DNA from: JAXMAR01 sp046350295
GTDB taxonomy: Bacteria > Planctomycetota > Planctomycetia > Gemmatales > Gemmataceae
Assembly: GCA_046350295.1 (NCBI GenBank)
Contig: JAXMAR010000005.1
Location: 186,001 to 250,000, forward strand
DNA: 64,000 nt
Reading direction: 5' to 3'
The translations under genes and the position numbers were made by a program. Below the pieces are notes generated by a model. That model searched no databases. It was not told the DNA's origin and worked only from the letters and a program-made list of their open reading frames with translations. Positions 8,435 through 19,033 of this stretch are shown in pieces; the stretch's first letter is position 1; each line of letters opens with the position of its first letter.

Positions 8435-10726
8435 ATGCCGAAATCGACCCCGAAAAAACCGGCCAGGCGAACGGAATGGGCGCCCTGGACGCTCCTGTTC
8501 TGCGGCCTGTTCCTCGCGCTCATCGTCCTCACCGTTGAGCCGCTGCCCGGCGTCTCCATCGCGAACGAGGAGCCGCACAGCGCCCTGGGCCCCTGGGCCG
8601 CGACGCTCGGCATGGGCCTCTTCCACTCCCTTGGGCATGGCGTCTTCCTCCTCCTCGCCGCCTGGTTTCTGCTGGTCTTCGAGCTGCTGCAAAAGAAGCC
8701 GAAACGCGTCATCGCCGTTCACTTTCTCGGCTGGCTCGCTCTCGTTCCGCTCGCTTCGCTCCTGAGTGATGTCGCGTTCCCGCCCGAGTGGGCCGGCCCC
8801 CTCGTCAGCACGGGCGGAACCCTCGGCGCCTGGCTCAGCCTCGAAATGTCCGGCGCCGTCTCCCCGGACCTGCTCCCCTTTCTCCTGGCCGCCTGGGGTA
8901 TGCTCGGCCTGATCCTCGCCCTGCCACGCACCATGCGAACGCTCGGCCGCGGCGCCCTCGCCCTGTCGCGCGGCATCGGCAAGTCCCTCCTGGCAAGCGG
9001 CCGCTACCTGGCGAAGACCATGCGCCGCCGCGAAACCGCGAGTCCGATGATCGTGCGTTCCGAAACGGCCGTCGCCAAGAGCGAAGACTCTTCGGACATC
9101 CCCATTGTCCGCAAGGTCCACACCGAGGCCGAAGACGAAACCGTCGTCGAAGAGGCCGTCGAGCTTCCGGCCGAGCCGACCATCCTGCCGATCCACCGCA
9201 ATCCGCAGGAGCCCGCCGCCGACAATCTCTCGTTCGACGACTACGAGTTGCCGCCCCTCACCCTCCTCGACGACCCGGCGCCCTTCCCCTGGGAGGAGCA
9301 CGACCAGAAGCTGCGCGATACCGCCGTCCTCCTCGAAAAGACCTTCAAGGACTTCGAGCTGAATGTCCGCGTCGTCGGCATCAACACCGGCCCCGTCATC
9401 ACGCAGTATGAAGTCGCCCTGGAGACCGGGCTGCGCGTGAACAAGATCACCCCGATGTCGGACGACCTCGCCCTCAACCTGCGCGTGCCGAGCGTCCGCA
9501 TCGTCGCCCCCATCCCAGGCAAGAACACCGTCGGCATCGAGATCCCCAACGAGCACCGCGCCACTGTCCATATGAAGGAGGTCATCCAGGCCTCAGGCCG
9601 CAAGACGCAGAAATCGAAGCTCCCCCTCTTCATCGGCAAGGACACGGAAGGCCGCCCCCTCGTCCACGACCTGGCCGACATGCCCCACCTCCTCATCGCC
9701 GGCCGCACCGGCACGGGCAAATCGGTCTGCCTCAACTCGATCATCATCAGCCTGCTCATGACGCGCCGGCCCGACGAGGCCCGCATGATCATGATCGACC
9801 CCAAGATGCTCGAGCTCTCCGAATACGCCAAGGTGCCGCACCTGATGCTGCCGGTCGTCAAGGACATGAAGAAGGCGGAGGCCATCCTCGGCTGGGCGGT
9901 CGACAAGATGGAGGAGCGCTACGACCTCCTCTCCCGCGCCCGTGTCCGCAGCATCGCCGGCTACAACGAGCTGGGCCTCGACGAGATCATGCGCCGCGTC
10001 CAGCCCGACCCGGAAGAGGCCAAGCGCATCCAGGCCAAGATGCCCTACATCGTCATCTTCGTCGACGAGATGGGGGACCTCATGATGACCATGAAGCGCG
10101 AGGTCGAGGGGCACATCATCCGCCTCGCCCAGAAATCGCGCGCCGCCGGCATCCACCTCGTCGTCGCCACCCAGAAGCCGACCGTCGACGTCATCACCGG
10201 CCTCATCAAGTCCAACCTGCCCGCGCGCATCTGCTTCCAGGTCTCGAGCCGCTCCGATAGCCGCGTCGTCCTCGACGAGATGGGCGCCGAGAAGCTCCTC
10301 GGCAAAGGGGACATGCTCTTCCTGCAGCCCGGCTCCGGCGTCATGATGCGCGCCCAGGGCGCCTACGCCAGCGACCAGGAGATCAGCCGCATCGTCAGCG
10401 CCCTCGAGTGCGACCAGCCCCATTACGCCCAGGAGCTGATCCAGCTCAAGACCTCCGGCGAATCCGGCGGCGGCCTCGACAACCTCAAGGCGCGCGACGA
10501 CGTCTACGAGCAGGCCATCGAAATCGTCGTCCGCGAAGGCCGCGGCAGCGTCTCCCTCCTCCAGCGCGCCCTCGGCATCGGCTACGGCCGGGCCGCCCGC
10601 CTCATCGACTTCATGGCCGAGGACGGCATCGTCGGCGCCTACAACGGCAGCAACGCCCGCGAAGTTCTCCTGACCCCGGCTGACTGGGAGCAAATGCGCG
10701 CGGGGCAAGCGGCGGCGCGTGCGTGA
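8435..10726 (+). CDS. ftsK: DNA translocase FtsK/SpoIIIE
   Basis: 763 residues from the ATG at 8435, preceded by AGGGGAG; a TTG at 8372 could extend it by 21 residues but has weaker support. The N-terminus holds four hydrophobic segments (about residues 13-175), then an acidic linker, the alpha domain, and the motor with Walker A (GRTGTGKS, near 425) and Walker B (IVIFVDEMGDL, near 540). The C-terminal gamma winged helix (SLLQRALGIGYGRAARLIDFM) should recognise KOPS-type sequences. The protein pumps DNA at the division septum. It appears monocistronic. Confidence 0.95.
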   Translation: MPKSTPKKPARRTEWAPWTLLFCGLFLALIVLTVEPLPGVSIANEEPHSALGPWAATLGMGLFHSLGHGVFLLLAAWFLLVFELLQKKPKRVIAVHFLGWLALVPLASLLSDVAFPPEWAGPLVSTGGTLGAWLSLEMSGAVSPDLLPFLLAAWGMLGLILALPRTMRTLGRGALALSRGIGKSLLASGRYLAKTMRRRETASPMIVRSETAVAKSEDSSDIPIVRKVHTEAEDETVVEEAVELPAEPTILPIHRNPQEPAADNLSFDDYELPPLTLLDDPAPFPWEEHDQKLRDTAVLLEKTFKDFELNVRVVGINTGPVITQYEVALETGLRVNKITPMSDDLALNLRVPSVRIVAPIPGKNTVGIEIPNEHRATVHMKEVIQASGRKTQKSKLPLFIGKDTEGRPLVHDLADMPHLLIAGRTGTGKSVCLNSIIISLLMTRRPDEARMIMIDPKMLELSEYAKVPHLMLPVVKDMKKAEAILGWAVDKMEERYDLLSRARVRSIAGYNELGLDEIMRRVQPDPEEAKRIQAKMPYIVIFVDEMGDLMMTMKREVEGHIIRLAQKSRAAGIHLVVATQKPTVDVITGLIKSNLPARICFQVSSRSDSRVVLDEMGAEKLLGKGDMLFLQPGSGVMMRAQGAYASDQEISRIVSALECDQPHYAQELIQLKTSGESGGGLDNLKARDDVYEQAIEIVVREGRGSVSLLQRALGIGYGRAARLIDFMAEDGIVGAYNGSNAREVLLTPADWEQMRAGQAAARA

Positions 10727-11271
10727 CGCCCCAAGCGGGCTCTTCGTGCCCCACGCGTCTCAGGACCGCGTCGGCCGGGTCGAACCGACAGAGCAGCCCT
10801 TCTCCCAGCGCCTCGCGCTGGGCGGCATTGCCTTCAGGCGTCAAAGGATCAACCATCCTGTCCTTTTCCAGCTCATTCGCGAGGGGTGTGGGGTGGCGCG
10901 TTGGCGTCGACCCTTCCTGGGTGGTCCATCATCAAGCGACAAATGGGGTTGCGTTCGGGGGGGTGCGCCAAGCGAGTTGGCGCGGAGGGGCGTCTGGCGT
11001 TTTTCACTTTCAGCCGAGGCGGGGGTGAGATGAAACGAGGAAGTAGACGCGGATTCCACTCCTCGCCGCCGTTCCGCACAGGGCGCATGTCAAAACGGCA
11101 CGGAACCAACTCCCATCAATCGCCACAACCGCTTATAACGATAGTCGTTGTGACTTTTCCTTGGCCTGGCTCGGGGTTTGCTCTTCCGTACCGCAGCGTG
11201 CATCCTTCCACCCCTTTCGCGTCTCCAATACTTGACGCGCGACCTCGCATCGTCGCAAGGAGACTCGCCAC
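10727..11271. other. Non-coding spacer between ftsK and clpB
   Basis: 545 bases with no convincing gene; the short frames in it are low-complexity Arg/Gly-rich shadows. It contains a perfect 7-base inverted repeat at 10965-10983 (GCGCCAA and TTGGCGC around five bases) that may be a weak terminator without a T tract. At 11137-11149 there is a short dyad (AACGA, TCGTT). I found no CIRCE element. The clpB promoter must lie here, but I cannot place it with confidence. Confidence 0.5.
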
Positions 11272-13872
11272 GTGAACCCCGAACGCTTCACCGAAAAATC
11301 CCTCGACGCCCTCCAGGCCGCTCAGCGCCTGGCCGCGAAGATGAACCATCAGCAGGTCGAGCCCGAGCATCTGCTCCTCTCCCTTCTCGACCAGGAGAAG
11401 GGTCTCGCCGGCTCCATCCTCAACAAGGCCGACCTCCCCGTTGAGCCGATCAAGCTCAAGGCGCACCGCGAGCTCGAAAAGCTGCCGCGCGTCTCCGGCG
11501 GCTCCGACCAGATCGGCATCTCCTCGCGCGTCAACCGCGTCCTTGGCCAGGCCGAAGACGAGGCCAAGAAGCTCAAGGACGATTACATCTCGGTCGAGCA
11601 TCTCCTCCTTGCCTTGATCGACGACTCCGGCCCCGCCGGCAAGATCCTCAAGGAGTTCGGCGTCAACCGCACGCGCCTCATGTCCGCGCTCCAGTCGGTC
11701 CGCGGCAACCAGCGCGTCACCACGCAGAACCCCGAAGCCACGTACGAGTCGCTCGAGAAATACGGCCGCGACCTGACGCAGATGGCGGCCCAGAACAAGC
11801 TCGACCCGGTCATCGGCCGCGACGAGGAGATCCGCCGCGTCATCCAGGTGCTGTCGCGCCGCACGAAGAACAACCCGGTCCTCATCGGCGAGCCCGGCGT
11901 CGGCAAGACCGCCATCGTCGAAGGGTTGGCCACGCGCATCATCCGCGGCGACGTCCCCGAGGGCCTCAAGAACAAGAAGATCGTCGCCCTCGACATGGGC
12001 GCCCTCATCGCCGGGGCCAAGTTCCGCGGCGAGTTCGAGGAGCGCCTCAAGGCCGTCCTCAAGGAAGTGCAGGATTCGCAGGGGCAGATCATCCTCTTCA
12101 TCGATGAGCTGCACACCGTGGTCGGCGCCGGTAAGGCCGAGGGGGCCATGGACGCCGGCAACCTGTTGAAGCCCATGCTGGCCCGCGGCGAGCTCCACTG
12201 CATCGGCGCCACCACCCTCGACGAGTACCGCAAGCACATCGAGAAGGACGCCGCCCTCGAGCGCCGCTTCCAGCCGGTCCTGGTGGATCAACCATCTGTT
12301 GAAGACACGATCTCCATCCTCCGCGGCCTGCGCGAGCGCTACGAGGTCCACCACGGCGTCCGCATCAAGGACGCCGCCCTCGTCGCCGCCGCCGTCATGT
12401 CCAACCGCTACATCTCCGACCGCTTCCTGCCCGACAAGGCCATCGACCTGGTCGACGAGTCCGCCGCCAAGCTCCGCACCGAGATCGACTCGATGCCCGC
12501 CGAGCTCGACGAGGTCAACCGCCGCGTCATGCAGCTCGAGATCGAGCGCGAGGCCCTCAAGAAGGAGCGCGACACCGCCAGCCGCGACCGCCTCGAACGC
12601 CTCGACAAAGAGCTCGCCGGGCTCAAGGAGCAGCGCGACGCGCTCAAGGCCCAGTGGGAAACCGAAAAAGGAGCCGTCCAGAAGCTCAGCACGATCCGCG
12701 AGCAGATCGAGCACACCAAGCAGGAGATCGAACGCGCCGAACGCGACTACAACTACGGCAAGGCCGCCGAGCTGAAGTTCGGCGTCCTCGCCGACCTGGA
12801 AAAGAAGCTCAAGGCCGAAGAGGACTCGCTCGCCGCCAAGCAATCCACCAGCCGTCTCATCAAGGAAGAGGTCGACGAAGAGGACATCGCCAAGGTCATC
12901 AGCCGCTGGACCGGCATCCCCGTCTCCAAGCTCCTCGAAGGGGAGATCCAGAAGCTGCTCCACCTGGGGGACGAGCTGCACCAGCGCGTCATCGGCCAGG
13001 ACGAGGCAGTCCAAGCGGTCGCCGAAGCCGTCCTCCGCGCCCGCTCCGGCCTCAAGGATCCCCAGCGCCCCATCGGCTCATTCATCTTCCTCGGCCCGAC
13101 CGGCGTCGGCAAAACCGAGCTGGCCCGCGCCCTCGCCGAGTTTCTCTTCGACGACGAACGCGCGATGATCCGCATCGACATGTCGGAGTATCAGGAGAAG
13201 CACACCGTCGCCCGCCTCCTCGGCGCTCCTCCGGGCTACGTCGGCTTCGAAGAGGGGGGACAATTGACGGAGGCGGTGCGGCGTCGTCCCTACGCCGTCG
13301 TCCTCTTCGACGAGATCGAGAAGGCGCACCACGACGTGTTCAATGTGCTGCTACAGATACTCGACGACGGCCGGCTCACCGATGGACAAGGGCGGACGGT
13401 CGACTTCAAGAACACGATCGTCATCATGACGTCGAACATCGGCAGCCAGCGCATCCTCAACTACCAGGGCGCCTTCGACGGCAAAGGCTATGACCACATG
13501 AAGGACGCGGTGATGGAGGAGATGCGCAACCACTTCCGCCCCGAGTTCCTCAACCGCGTCGACGAGATCATCGTCTTCCACGCCCTCAGCGAAGATCACC
13601 TGAAGCAGATCGTCGACATCCAGCTCGGCCGGCTGCGTCAGCGGCTCGCGGAACGTAAGATCCACCTGGAGCTGACCGACGCCGCCAAGGTCCATCTCGT
13701 CCGCACCGGCTACGACCCGGCGTATGGGGCGCGGCCGTTGAAGCGGGCGATCCAGAAGGAGATCGAGAACCCGCTAGCACGGCAGTTGCTCGAAGGCAAG
13801 ATCGCGGATGGGCAGACTGTCACGGCCGAATACGACGTGAAGAAAGGCCAGATGGCGTTTCGGAGGGAGTGA
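11272..13872 (+). CDS. clpB: Chaperone ClpB (Hsp100 disaggregase)
   Basis: 866 residues, the usual ClpB length. Start is GTG at 11272 with AAGGAG eight bases before it. Order: Clp N-domain repeats (1-145), AAA+ module 1 with GEPGVGKT (near 205), a long coiled-coil middle domain (about 400-525) that marks ClpB rather than ClpA/C, and AAA+ module 2 with GPTGVGKT (near 608), followed by the C-terminal lid. ClpB threads aggregated proteins through its pore together with DnaK/DnaJ/GrpE. No other chaperone gene is nearby. Confidence 0.97.
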   Translation: MNPERFTEKSLDALQAAQRLAAKMNHQQVEPEHLLLSLLDQEKGLAGSILNKADLPVEPIKLKAHRELEKLPRVSGGSDQIGISSRVNRVLGQAEDEAKKLKDDYISVEHLLLALIDDSGPAGKILKEFGVNRTRLMSALQSVRGNQRVTTQNPEATYESLEKYGRDLTQMAAQNKLDPVIGRDEEIRRVIQVLSRRTKNNPVLIGEPGVGKTAIVEGLATRIIRGDVPEGLKNKKIVALDMGALIAGAKFRGEFEERLKAVLKEVQDSQGQIILFIDELHTVVGAGKAEGAMDAGNLLKPMLARGELHCIGATTLDEYRKHIEKDAALERRFQPVLVDQPSVEDTISILRGLRERYEVHHGVRIKDAALVAAAVMSNRYISDRFLPDKAIDLVDESAAKLRTEIDSMPAELDEVNRRVMQLEIEREALKKERDTASRDRLERLDKELAGLKEQRDALKAQWETEKGAVQKLSTIREQIEHTKQEIERAERDYNYGKAAELKFGVLADLEKKLKAEEDSLAAKQSTSRLIKEEVDEEDIAKVISRWTGIPVSKLLEGEIQKLLHLGDELHQRVIGQDEAVQAVAEAVLRARSGLKDPQRPIGSFIFLGPTGVGKTELARALAEFLFDDERAMIRIDMSEYQEKHTVARLLGAPPGYVGFEEGGQLTEAVRRRPYAVVLFDEIEKAHHDVFNVLLQILDDGRLTDGQGRTVDFKNTIVIMTSNIGSQRILNYQGAFDGKGYDHMKDAVMEEMRNHFRPEFLNRVDEIIVFHALSEDHLKQIVDIQLGRLRQRLAERKIHLELTDAAKVHLVRTGYDPAYGARPLKRAIQKEIENPLARQLLEGKIADGQTVTAEYDVKKGQMAFRRE

Positions 13873-14134
13873 CGGAAGGAGGCCCACGCTCTGATCGCCT
13901 CCGGCCCTATTCCGCCCCTACCCGAGGATCTGCTGAACGCCGCCAGTAACCAGCAGGGGAAACAGGCGTTTCGCTGCCTCCCATGCCGGGAGCCTTGGCG
14001 CCCTTCCCATGATTCCGGTAACAACGATCTTGACAGCCCGCCCTCCGAGGTTAGAATTGGACTGAGACGCAGTCTCAATCCAGGACGTTCCCCCCACCGC
14101 CGCACGTTGGATGTGCGCGCTTTTTGGATCGGCC

Positions 14135-14353
14135 ATGGACCGCTGTACTTCCGAATCCTGCTCTGACTGCCCCGAGCGCGTGGTGTGCCGTTGCTTCAAC
14201 GTCACCGAGAGCCAGCTGCGCGACGCCATCGCGCGGCACGACCTGCGTACGATCCGCGAGATCAAGCGCCGCACGGGCGCGGGGGACGGCTGCACCTGTT
14301 GCCATGCCGAGTTGAATGAAGTTCTGACGCGCGTTTCTCTTGCGATGGTCTAG
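14135..14353 (+). CDS. BFD-like [2Fe-2S]-binding protein
   Basis: 72 residues if started at the ATG at 14135; an in-frame ATG at 14111 would add eight residues and neither has a strong ribosome binding site. The pattern VVCRCFNVTESQLRDAI followed by GAGDGCTCC gives four conserved Cys (CxC and CxxC-like) in the fold of bacterioferritin-associated ferredoxin. BFD proteins bind a [2Fe-2S] cluster and reduce iron stored in bacterioferritin. A bacterioferritin gene occurs about 13 kb downstream. Two extra N-terminal Cys (ESCSDC) are unusual. Confidence 0.8.
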   Translation: MDRCTSESCSDCPERVVCRCFNVTESQLRDAIARHDLRTIREIKRRTGAGDGCTCCHAELNEVLTRVSLAMV

Positions 14354-14371
14354 GACGCTGGTGCAAAGAAG

Positions 14372-14408
14372 ACGAGCCGGCAGCGCGGCTTTCGCGCGTC
14401 CGGCTCGT
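14372..14408. terminator. Hairpin between convergent genes
   Basis: Nine-base perfect arms (ACGAGCCGG and CCGGCTCGT) with a further GC-rich inner stem, between the BFD-like gene and the convergent ABC permease gene. Probably a bidirectional terminator; only a short T stretch follows on the plus strand. Confidence 0.6.
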
Positions 14409-14425
14409 GTCGTTTTCCAGCCACG

Positions 14426-15202
14426 TCACACATCGCTCCGCGAGAAGTACGCCATGCCTGCCACCGCCACCGCCACGGACAGCGCCAGCGCCCCCGCGAT
14501 GAGCCGGCTCACCATGTGCCAGTCGTAAAAGCCGCGCAGCACCTCGGGCAGCTTGTGCAACATTCGGTCGGGGGAGGGATACTGCTCCGGCGCCAGCGAC
14601 AGCAGGAAGCCTCCCGCGTAGAGAGCGATCCAGACGATGGCGATGCTCAGCACCGTGCTATGGCAGATCGCGCTGATCGAGACGCCGAAGGTGACCACCA
14701 TCGCGAGGATCGCCATCACCAACGCCAGGGCGACGAAGCTGCCGGCGAGCGTCATGCTTTCGCCGTGGAGCAAGAGGAACGAGCCGGCGAGGGCCAGAAG
14801 CGCCATCACCAGAAACGTGCCCAGGATGGCGGCCAGGCGGGCGTGCAGCTTGCCCAGGAAGTATTGATGCCGGCTGATGCCGCGGCTCAGGACCGAGTCG
14901 GCCATCGTGCCGCGCTCCGAGCAGATGGTTCCGGCGGTGAGGACGATGACCAGCGTTATGCTGCCGAGGGTGATCCAGGTGAGGATGTCGCTCATCATCT
15001 CCGGCGCCGGCTGCACGAAGCCGCCGACTTGCTTGGCGCCGAAGCGATAGAGCAAGAAGCCCATGGCGGCGCCGAAGGAGAGCAGCACCCAGGCCCGGTA
15101 GATCCAGCTCGTCAGCGTGTGCTTGAGGTCGGCGCAGAAGACCGCCCAGTAAGGCAGCAAGCGGTTGATGGCCGGAGATTTGCCGACGGGTTGTGCGTCC
15201 AT
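14426..15202 (-). CDS. ABC-2 type transporter permease
   Basis: 258 residues with six predicted membrane segments and the cytoplasmic loop GTICSERGTMADSVLSRGISRHQYFLGKL, characteristic of ABC-2 permeases where a conserved Glu-Arg loop contacts the ATPase. It lies 61 bases downstream of an ABC ATPase gene on the same strand, so the two form an exporter. The substrate is not evident from sequence. The gene is intact even though its ATPase partner is interrupted. Confidence 0.85.
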   Translation of the reverse strand: MDAQPVGKSPAINRLLPYWAVFCADLKHTLTSWIYRAWVLLSFGAAMGFLLYRFGAKQVGGFVQPAPEMMSDILTWITLGSITLVIVLTAGTICSERGTMADSVLSRGISRHQYFLGKLHARLAAILGTFLVMALLALAGSFLLLHGESMTLAGSFVALALVMAILAMVVTFGVSISAICHSTVLSIAIVWIALYAGGFLLSLAPEQYPSPDRMLHKLPEVLRGFYDWHMVSRLIAGALALSVAVAVAGMAYFSRSDV

Positions 15203-15263
15203 GCGTTGACCTCGATGCGTAGATGGGCGACGCGCTACCAGAGTCGACTCAGTTCACGCGATT

Positions 15264-16300
<1,037 letters not shown>

Positions 16301-16425
16301 ATCGACGTAGATTAACCCTTGTTACATCGACCAAAGAAAAGCGGGCGGTTTAATCCGCTCCTTCGTCAGCCTCGTTTTCGGCGTCCCCGGCTTTCCCGGC
16401 CCGCCCACTCCTCCCCGGCTCACCC

Positions 16426-17322
16426 ATGTCCCTTCCCCAAACCCTGCATCATCGCGCCGCCGACTACTTCAAGGAGCTGCAAGACCGCGTCTGCGGCGGC
16501 CTCAGCAAGGTCGACGGCCACTCCTTCCAGGAAGACAACTGGACGCGCGAAGGGGGAGGCGGCGGCCGCACGCGCGTCCTCGCCGCCGGCCACGTCTTCG
16601 AGAAGGCGGGCGTCAACTTCTCCGACGTCTCCGGCCAGTTCAGCCCCGAGTTCGCCGCCCACATCCCGGGCGAAGGGCTCGACTTCACCGCCACCGGCGT
16701 CTCCCTCGTCCTGCACCCGCGCAACCCGTACGTGCCGACGGTGCACGCCAACTTCCGCTTCCTCACCAAGGGCGCCAAGGCCTGGTTCGGCGGCGGCGCC
16801 GACCTGACCCCGTTCTACCCCGAGCGCCAGGACGTCATCCACTTCCACAAAACCTGGAAAAAAGTCTGCACGCGCCACGCCCCGCCCGTCGACTACCCGA
16901 AGTTCAAAAAATGGTGCGACGACTATTTCTACCTGCCGCATCGCCAGGAAGCGCGCGGCGTCGGCGGCATCTTCTTCGATTACCTGGAAGGCGACCTCGA
17001 GCAGCTCTTCGCCTTCGTCCGTGACTGCGGCGACCACTTCCTCGAGGCGTACTTGCCGATCGTCGAGCGCAACAAGGACCGCAACTACAGCAACCGCGAG
17101 CGCCTGTTCCAGGAGTTCCGCCGCGGCCGCTATGTCGAGTTCAACCTCCTCTACGACCGCGGCACGCTGTTCGGCTTGAAGACCGGCGGCCGGATCGAAT
17201 CGATCCTGATGTCGCTGCCGCCAGTCGTCCACTTCCCGTACGATTACAAGCCGAAGCCGGGAACGCCGGAGGCGGAGCTAACCGAGTACCTGAAGCCGCG
17301 CGACTGGGCGGAGCATCTGTAG
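16426..17322 (+). CDS. hemF: Oxygen-dependent coproporphyrinogen-III oxidase
   Basis: 298 residues, full length for HemF. Hallmark segments are present: EDNWTREGGGGGRTRVL, PYVPTVHANFRFL, AWFGGGADLTPFYP and the C-terminal EFNLLYDRGTLFGLKTGGRIESILMS. HemF decarboxylates coproporphyrinogen III to protoporphyrinogen IX using molecular oxygen, which indicates aerobic haem synthesis. The gene is divergent from the ABC transporter operon with about 125 bases between them. No other haem gene is adjacent. Confidence 0.97.
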   Translation: MSLPQTLHHRAADYFKELQDRVCGGLSKVDGHSFQEDNWTREGGGGGRTRVLAAGHVFEKAGVNFSDVSGQFSPEFAAHIPGEGLDFTATGVSLVLHPRNPYVPTVHANFRFLTKGAKAWFGGGADLTPFYPERQDVIHFHKTWKKVCTRHAPPVDYPKFKKWCDDYFYLPHRQEARGVGGIFFDYLEGDLEQLFAFVRDCGDHFLEAYLPIVERNKDRNYSNRERLFQEFRRGRYVEFNLLYDRGTLFGLKTGGRIESILMSLPPVVHFPYDYKPKPGTPEAELTEYLKPRDWAEHL

Positions 17323-17399
17323 AGCGGCGCGCCGACCTTGAGCAAAAGCGGATGCGCCGCGTAGAATCTCTTCTGAACCTTCTCCCCTCGAGCCCGCGC

Positions 17400-18020
17400 A
17401 TGCCAAGCCAAACGATACTCCTGTCTCGCGATGTGCTCGGTCCCGAGTCGGCAGGCCTGTCGCTCGTGCCGCGCGAGTTCGACCGCGCCGAGTTCGCGGA
17501 GGGCTGGCGCTACGAGCTGATCCACGGAGTCCTCGTCGTGAGCCCGACGCCCCTCGAGACCGAACGAGACCCCAACGACGAACTCGGCTTCATGCTCCGG
17601 CTCTATCAGGCTGAGCATCCGGAAGGCAAGGCCCTCGACAAGACCCTGCCCGAGCACACCATCTACCTCAAGAAAAACCGCCGCCGCGCCGACCGCGCCA
17701 TCTGGGCCGGCCTGGGCCGCCTACCCGCGAAAAAAGAGCTGCCCAGCGCCGCCGTCGAGTTCGTGTCCGAGGGGAAACGCTCCTGGCAGCGGGACTACAT
17801 GGAAAAACGGGACGAGTACCTGCGCGCAGGCATCAAGGAATACTGGCTGATCGACCGTTTCCGCCGGCAAATGACCGTCTTCTCACGGCATGGCAAGCGC
17901 ATCAAGAAACAAGTCATCCGGGAGGGGCAGACCTACACGACGCCGCTCTTGCCCGGCTTCGAGTTGCCCATCAAGCGGCTGTTACAGTTGGCCGATGCAT
18001 GGGAAGAGCGCGGCCGCTAA
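17400..18020 (+). CDS. Uma2-family (DUF820) PD-(D/E)XK nuclease-like protein
   Basis: 206 residues from the ATG at 17400; an ATG 48 bases upstream gives a Leu/Arg-rich extension that looks spurious. The fold follows Uma2: GWRYELIHGVLVVSPTP, then the catalytic core RRADRAIWAGLG, AVEFVSEGKRS, the helix YMEKRDEYLRAGIKEYWLID, and a trailing beta hairpin. Uma2 proteins are abundant in cyanobacteria and planctomycetes; their in vivo role is unsettled though the fold is that of restriction-type nucleases. It ends just before a large palindromic element. Confidence 0.85.
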   Translation: MPSQTILLSRDVLGPESAGLSLVPREFDRAEFAEGWRYELIHGVLVVSPTPLETERDPNDELGFMLRLYQAEHPEGKALDKTLPEHTIYLKKNRRRADRAIWAGLGRLPAKKELPSAAVEFVSEGKRSWQRDYMEKRDEYLRAGIKEYWLIDRFRRQMTVFSRHGKRIKKQVIREGQTYTTPLLPGFELPIKRLLQLADAWEERGR

Positions 18021-18027
18021 GAGCGGC

Positions 18028-18114
18028 GTAGGGTGCGTGAAACGCACCGGCAGCGCCAGTAACCGTTTTCGATACACGGTTTCCGGCGCTGCCGGTGCGT
18101 TTCACGCACCCTAC
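18028..18114. repeat. Large perfect palindromic element (30-base arms)
   Basis: Two 30-base arms (18028-18057 and 18085-18114) are exact reverse complements around 27 bases, which themselves contain a 5-base inner stem (AACCG/CGGTT). The arm begins GTAGGGTGCGTGAAACGCACC, itself partly palindromic. It sits between convergent genes, so it may terminate both. Its length and perfection exceed a normal terminator and suggest a REP- or MITE-like dispersed element. A degenerate relative of the same core (AGGGTGTGTGGAACGCACC) occurs near 21562. Confidence 0.8.
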
Positions 18115-18122
18115 CACGAGCG

Positions 18123-18950
18123 CTATTTCTTGTCCTTTTCCTTCTTCTCCCCGTCGTCCCCCTTGTCCTTGGGCCAGTAGTGCAGCTGCACGATCAGCGG
18201 CCGCGGCCGGGTCGCGTCCTTGTTGAGCAGGAGCTTGTTGTCGTCGGATTTCACCACCATTCGGGCCGGCTGGTCTTCGAGGAACTCGTTGATGGGCAGG
18301 ATGTCCTCGAAGAGCTTGGTGCCGTAGTGCATCGGGAAGATGTATTCCTTCGGCTTAAGCTGCTCGACAACGCGCTTGGCCTCCGAGCCGTTGAGGGTGT
18401 AGATGCCGCCGACGGGGATCATGACGACGTCGACGGGGCCGATGGCACGGAGCTGGCGCGTGGTCAGTTCGTGGCCGAGGTCGCCGAGATGGGCGATGCG
18501 CCAGCCGTCGACCTCGATGACGAAGACGGTGTTCTTGCCGTAGCGCATGCCTTCCATGGTGTCGTGGTAGGTGCCGACCGACTTGATGCGCACGTCCTTG
18601 ACTTCCTCGTCGATGGGGACCCAGTTCGCCTTGAGGCCGGGGCCGGTGAGGCCGCGGAACGTCTTGGTCGCGCCTTCGATGATCGGCAGGACGTTGTGCT
18701 CGTTGTGCTCATGCGAGACGAGGATGATGTCGGCCCGGACCTTCTGCGGATGGTAAGCCTCGATCGCGTGCGGGTCGATGGCGATGACCGTCCCCTTGCT
18801 CGAGGTCACCGTGTAGAACGATTGGCCGTAGTAGGTCACCTTGAGGGGCGTCTTGCCCTTGTCCTTGTCTTTATCCTTGTCGCCGCTGAAGACGGAAGAG
18901 GAGCAAAGGACGCCAAGAACGGACAGGGCGGCGAACAATGAGCGCAGCAT
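18123..18950 (-). CDS. Exported MBL-fold metallohydrolase (UlaG-like)
   Basis: 275 residues from the ATG at 18950, preceded by GGAGGTAACC. A signal peptide (MLRSLFAALSVLGVLCSSSVFSG) is followed by a Lys/Asp-rich linker and the metallo-beta-lactamase fold. Metal-site motifs are IILVSHEHNEHN, GTYHDTMEG, HLGDLGHEL and a late His in FPMHYGTK. The first motif reads HEHNEH instead of the usual HxHxDH, so an Asp ligand is replaced by Glu. The C-terminus repeats the Lys/Asp-rich theme. The family resembles UlaG-like lactonases; the substrate is unknown. Confidence 0.85.
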   Translation of the reverse strand: MLRSLFAALSVLGVLCSSSVFSGDKDKDKDKGKTPLKVTYYGQSFYTVTSSKGTVIAIDPHAIEAYHPQKVRADIILVSHEHNEHNVLPIIEGATKTFRGLTGPGLKANWVPIDEEVKDVRIKSVGTYHDTMEGMRYGKNTVFVIEVDGWRIAHLGDLGHELTTRQLRAIGPVDVVMIPVGGIYTLNGSEAKRVVEQLKPKEYIFPMHYGTKLFEDILPINEFLEDQPARMVVKSDDNKLLLNKDATRPRPLIVQLHYWPKDKGDDGEKKEKDKK

Positions 18951-19033
18951 GGTTACCTCCACAGCAAGGACGATCCAAGTGGATGATAACCAACCGGGAG
19001 AGATTCACCAAGGGATGGGCCGCAAAATGCGGC

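Noticed and set aside
11230..11260. Heat-shock promoter or CIRCE element before clpB
   Set aside because: A TTGAC string is present but without a convincing -10 partner, and no CIRCE inverted repeat was found.
11116..13014. Long minus-strand ORF opposite clpB
   Set aside because: It is the exact antisense of clpB; such frames are common in high-GC DNA.
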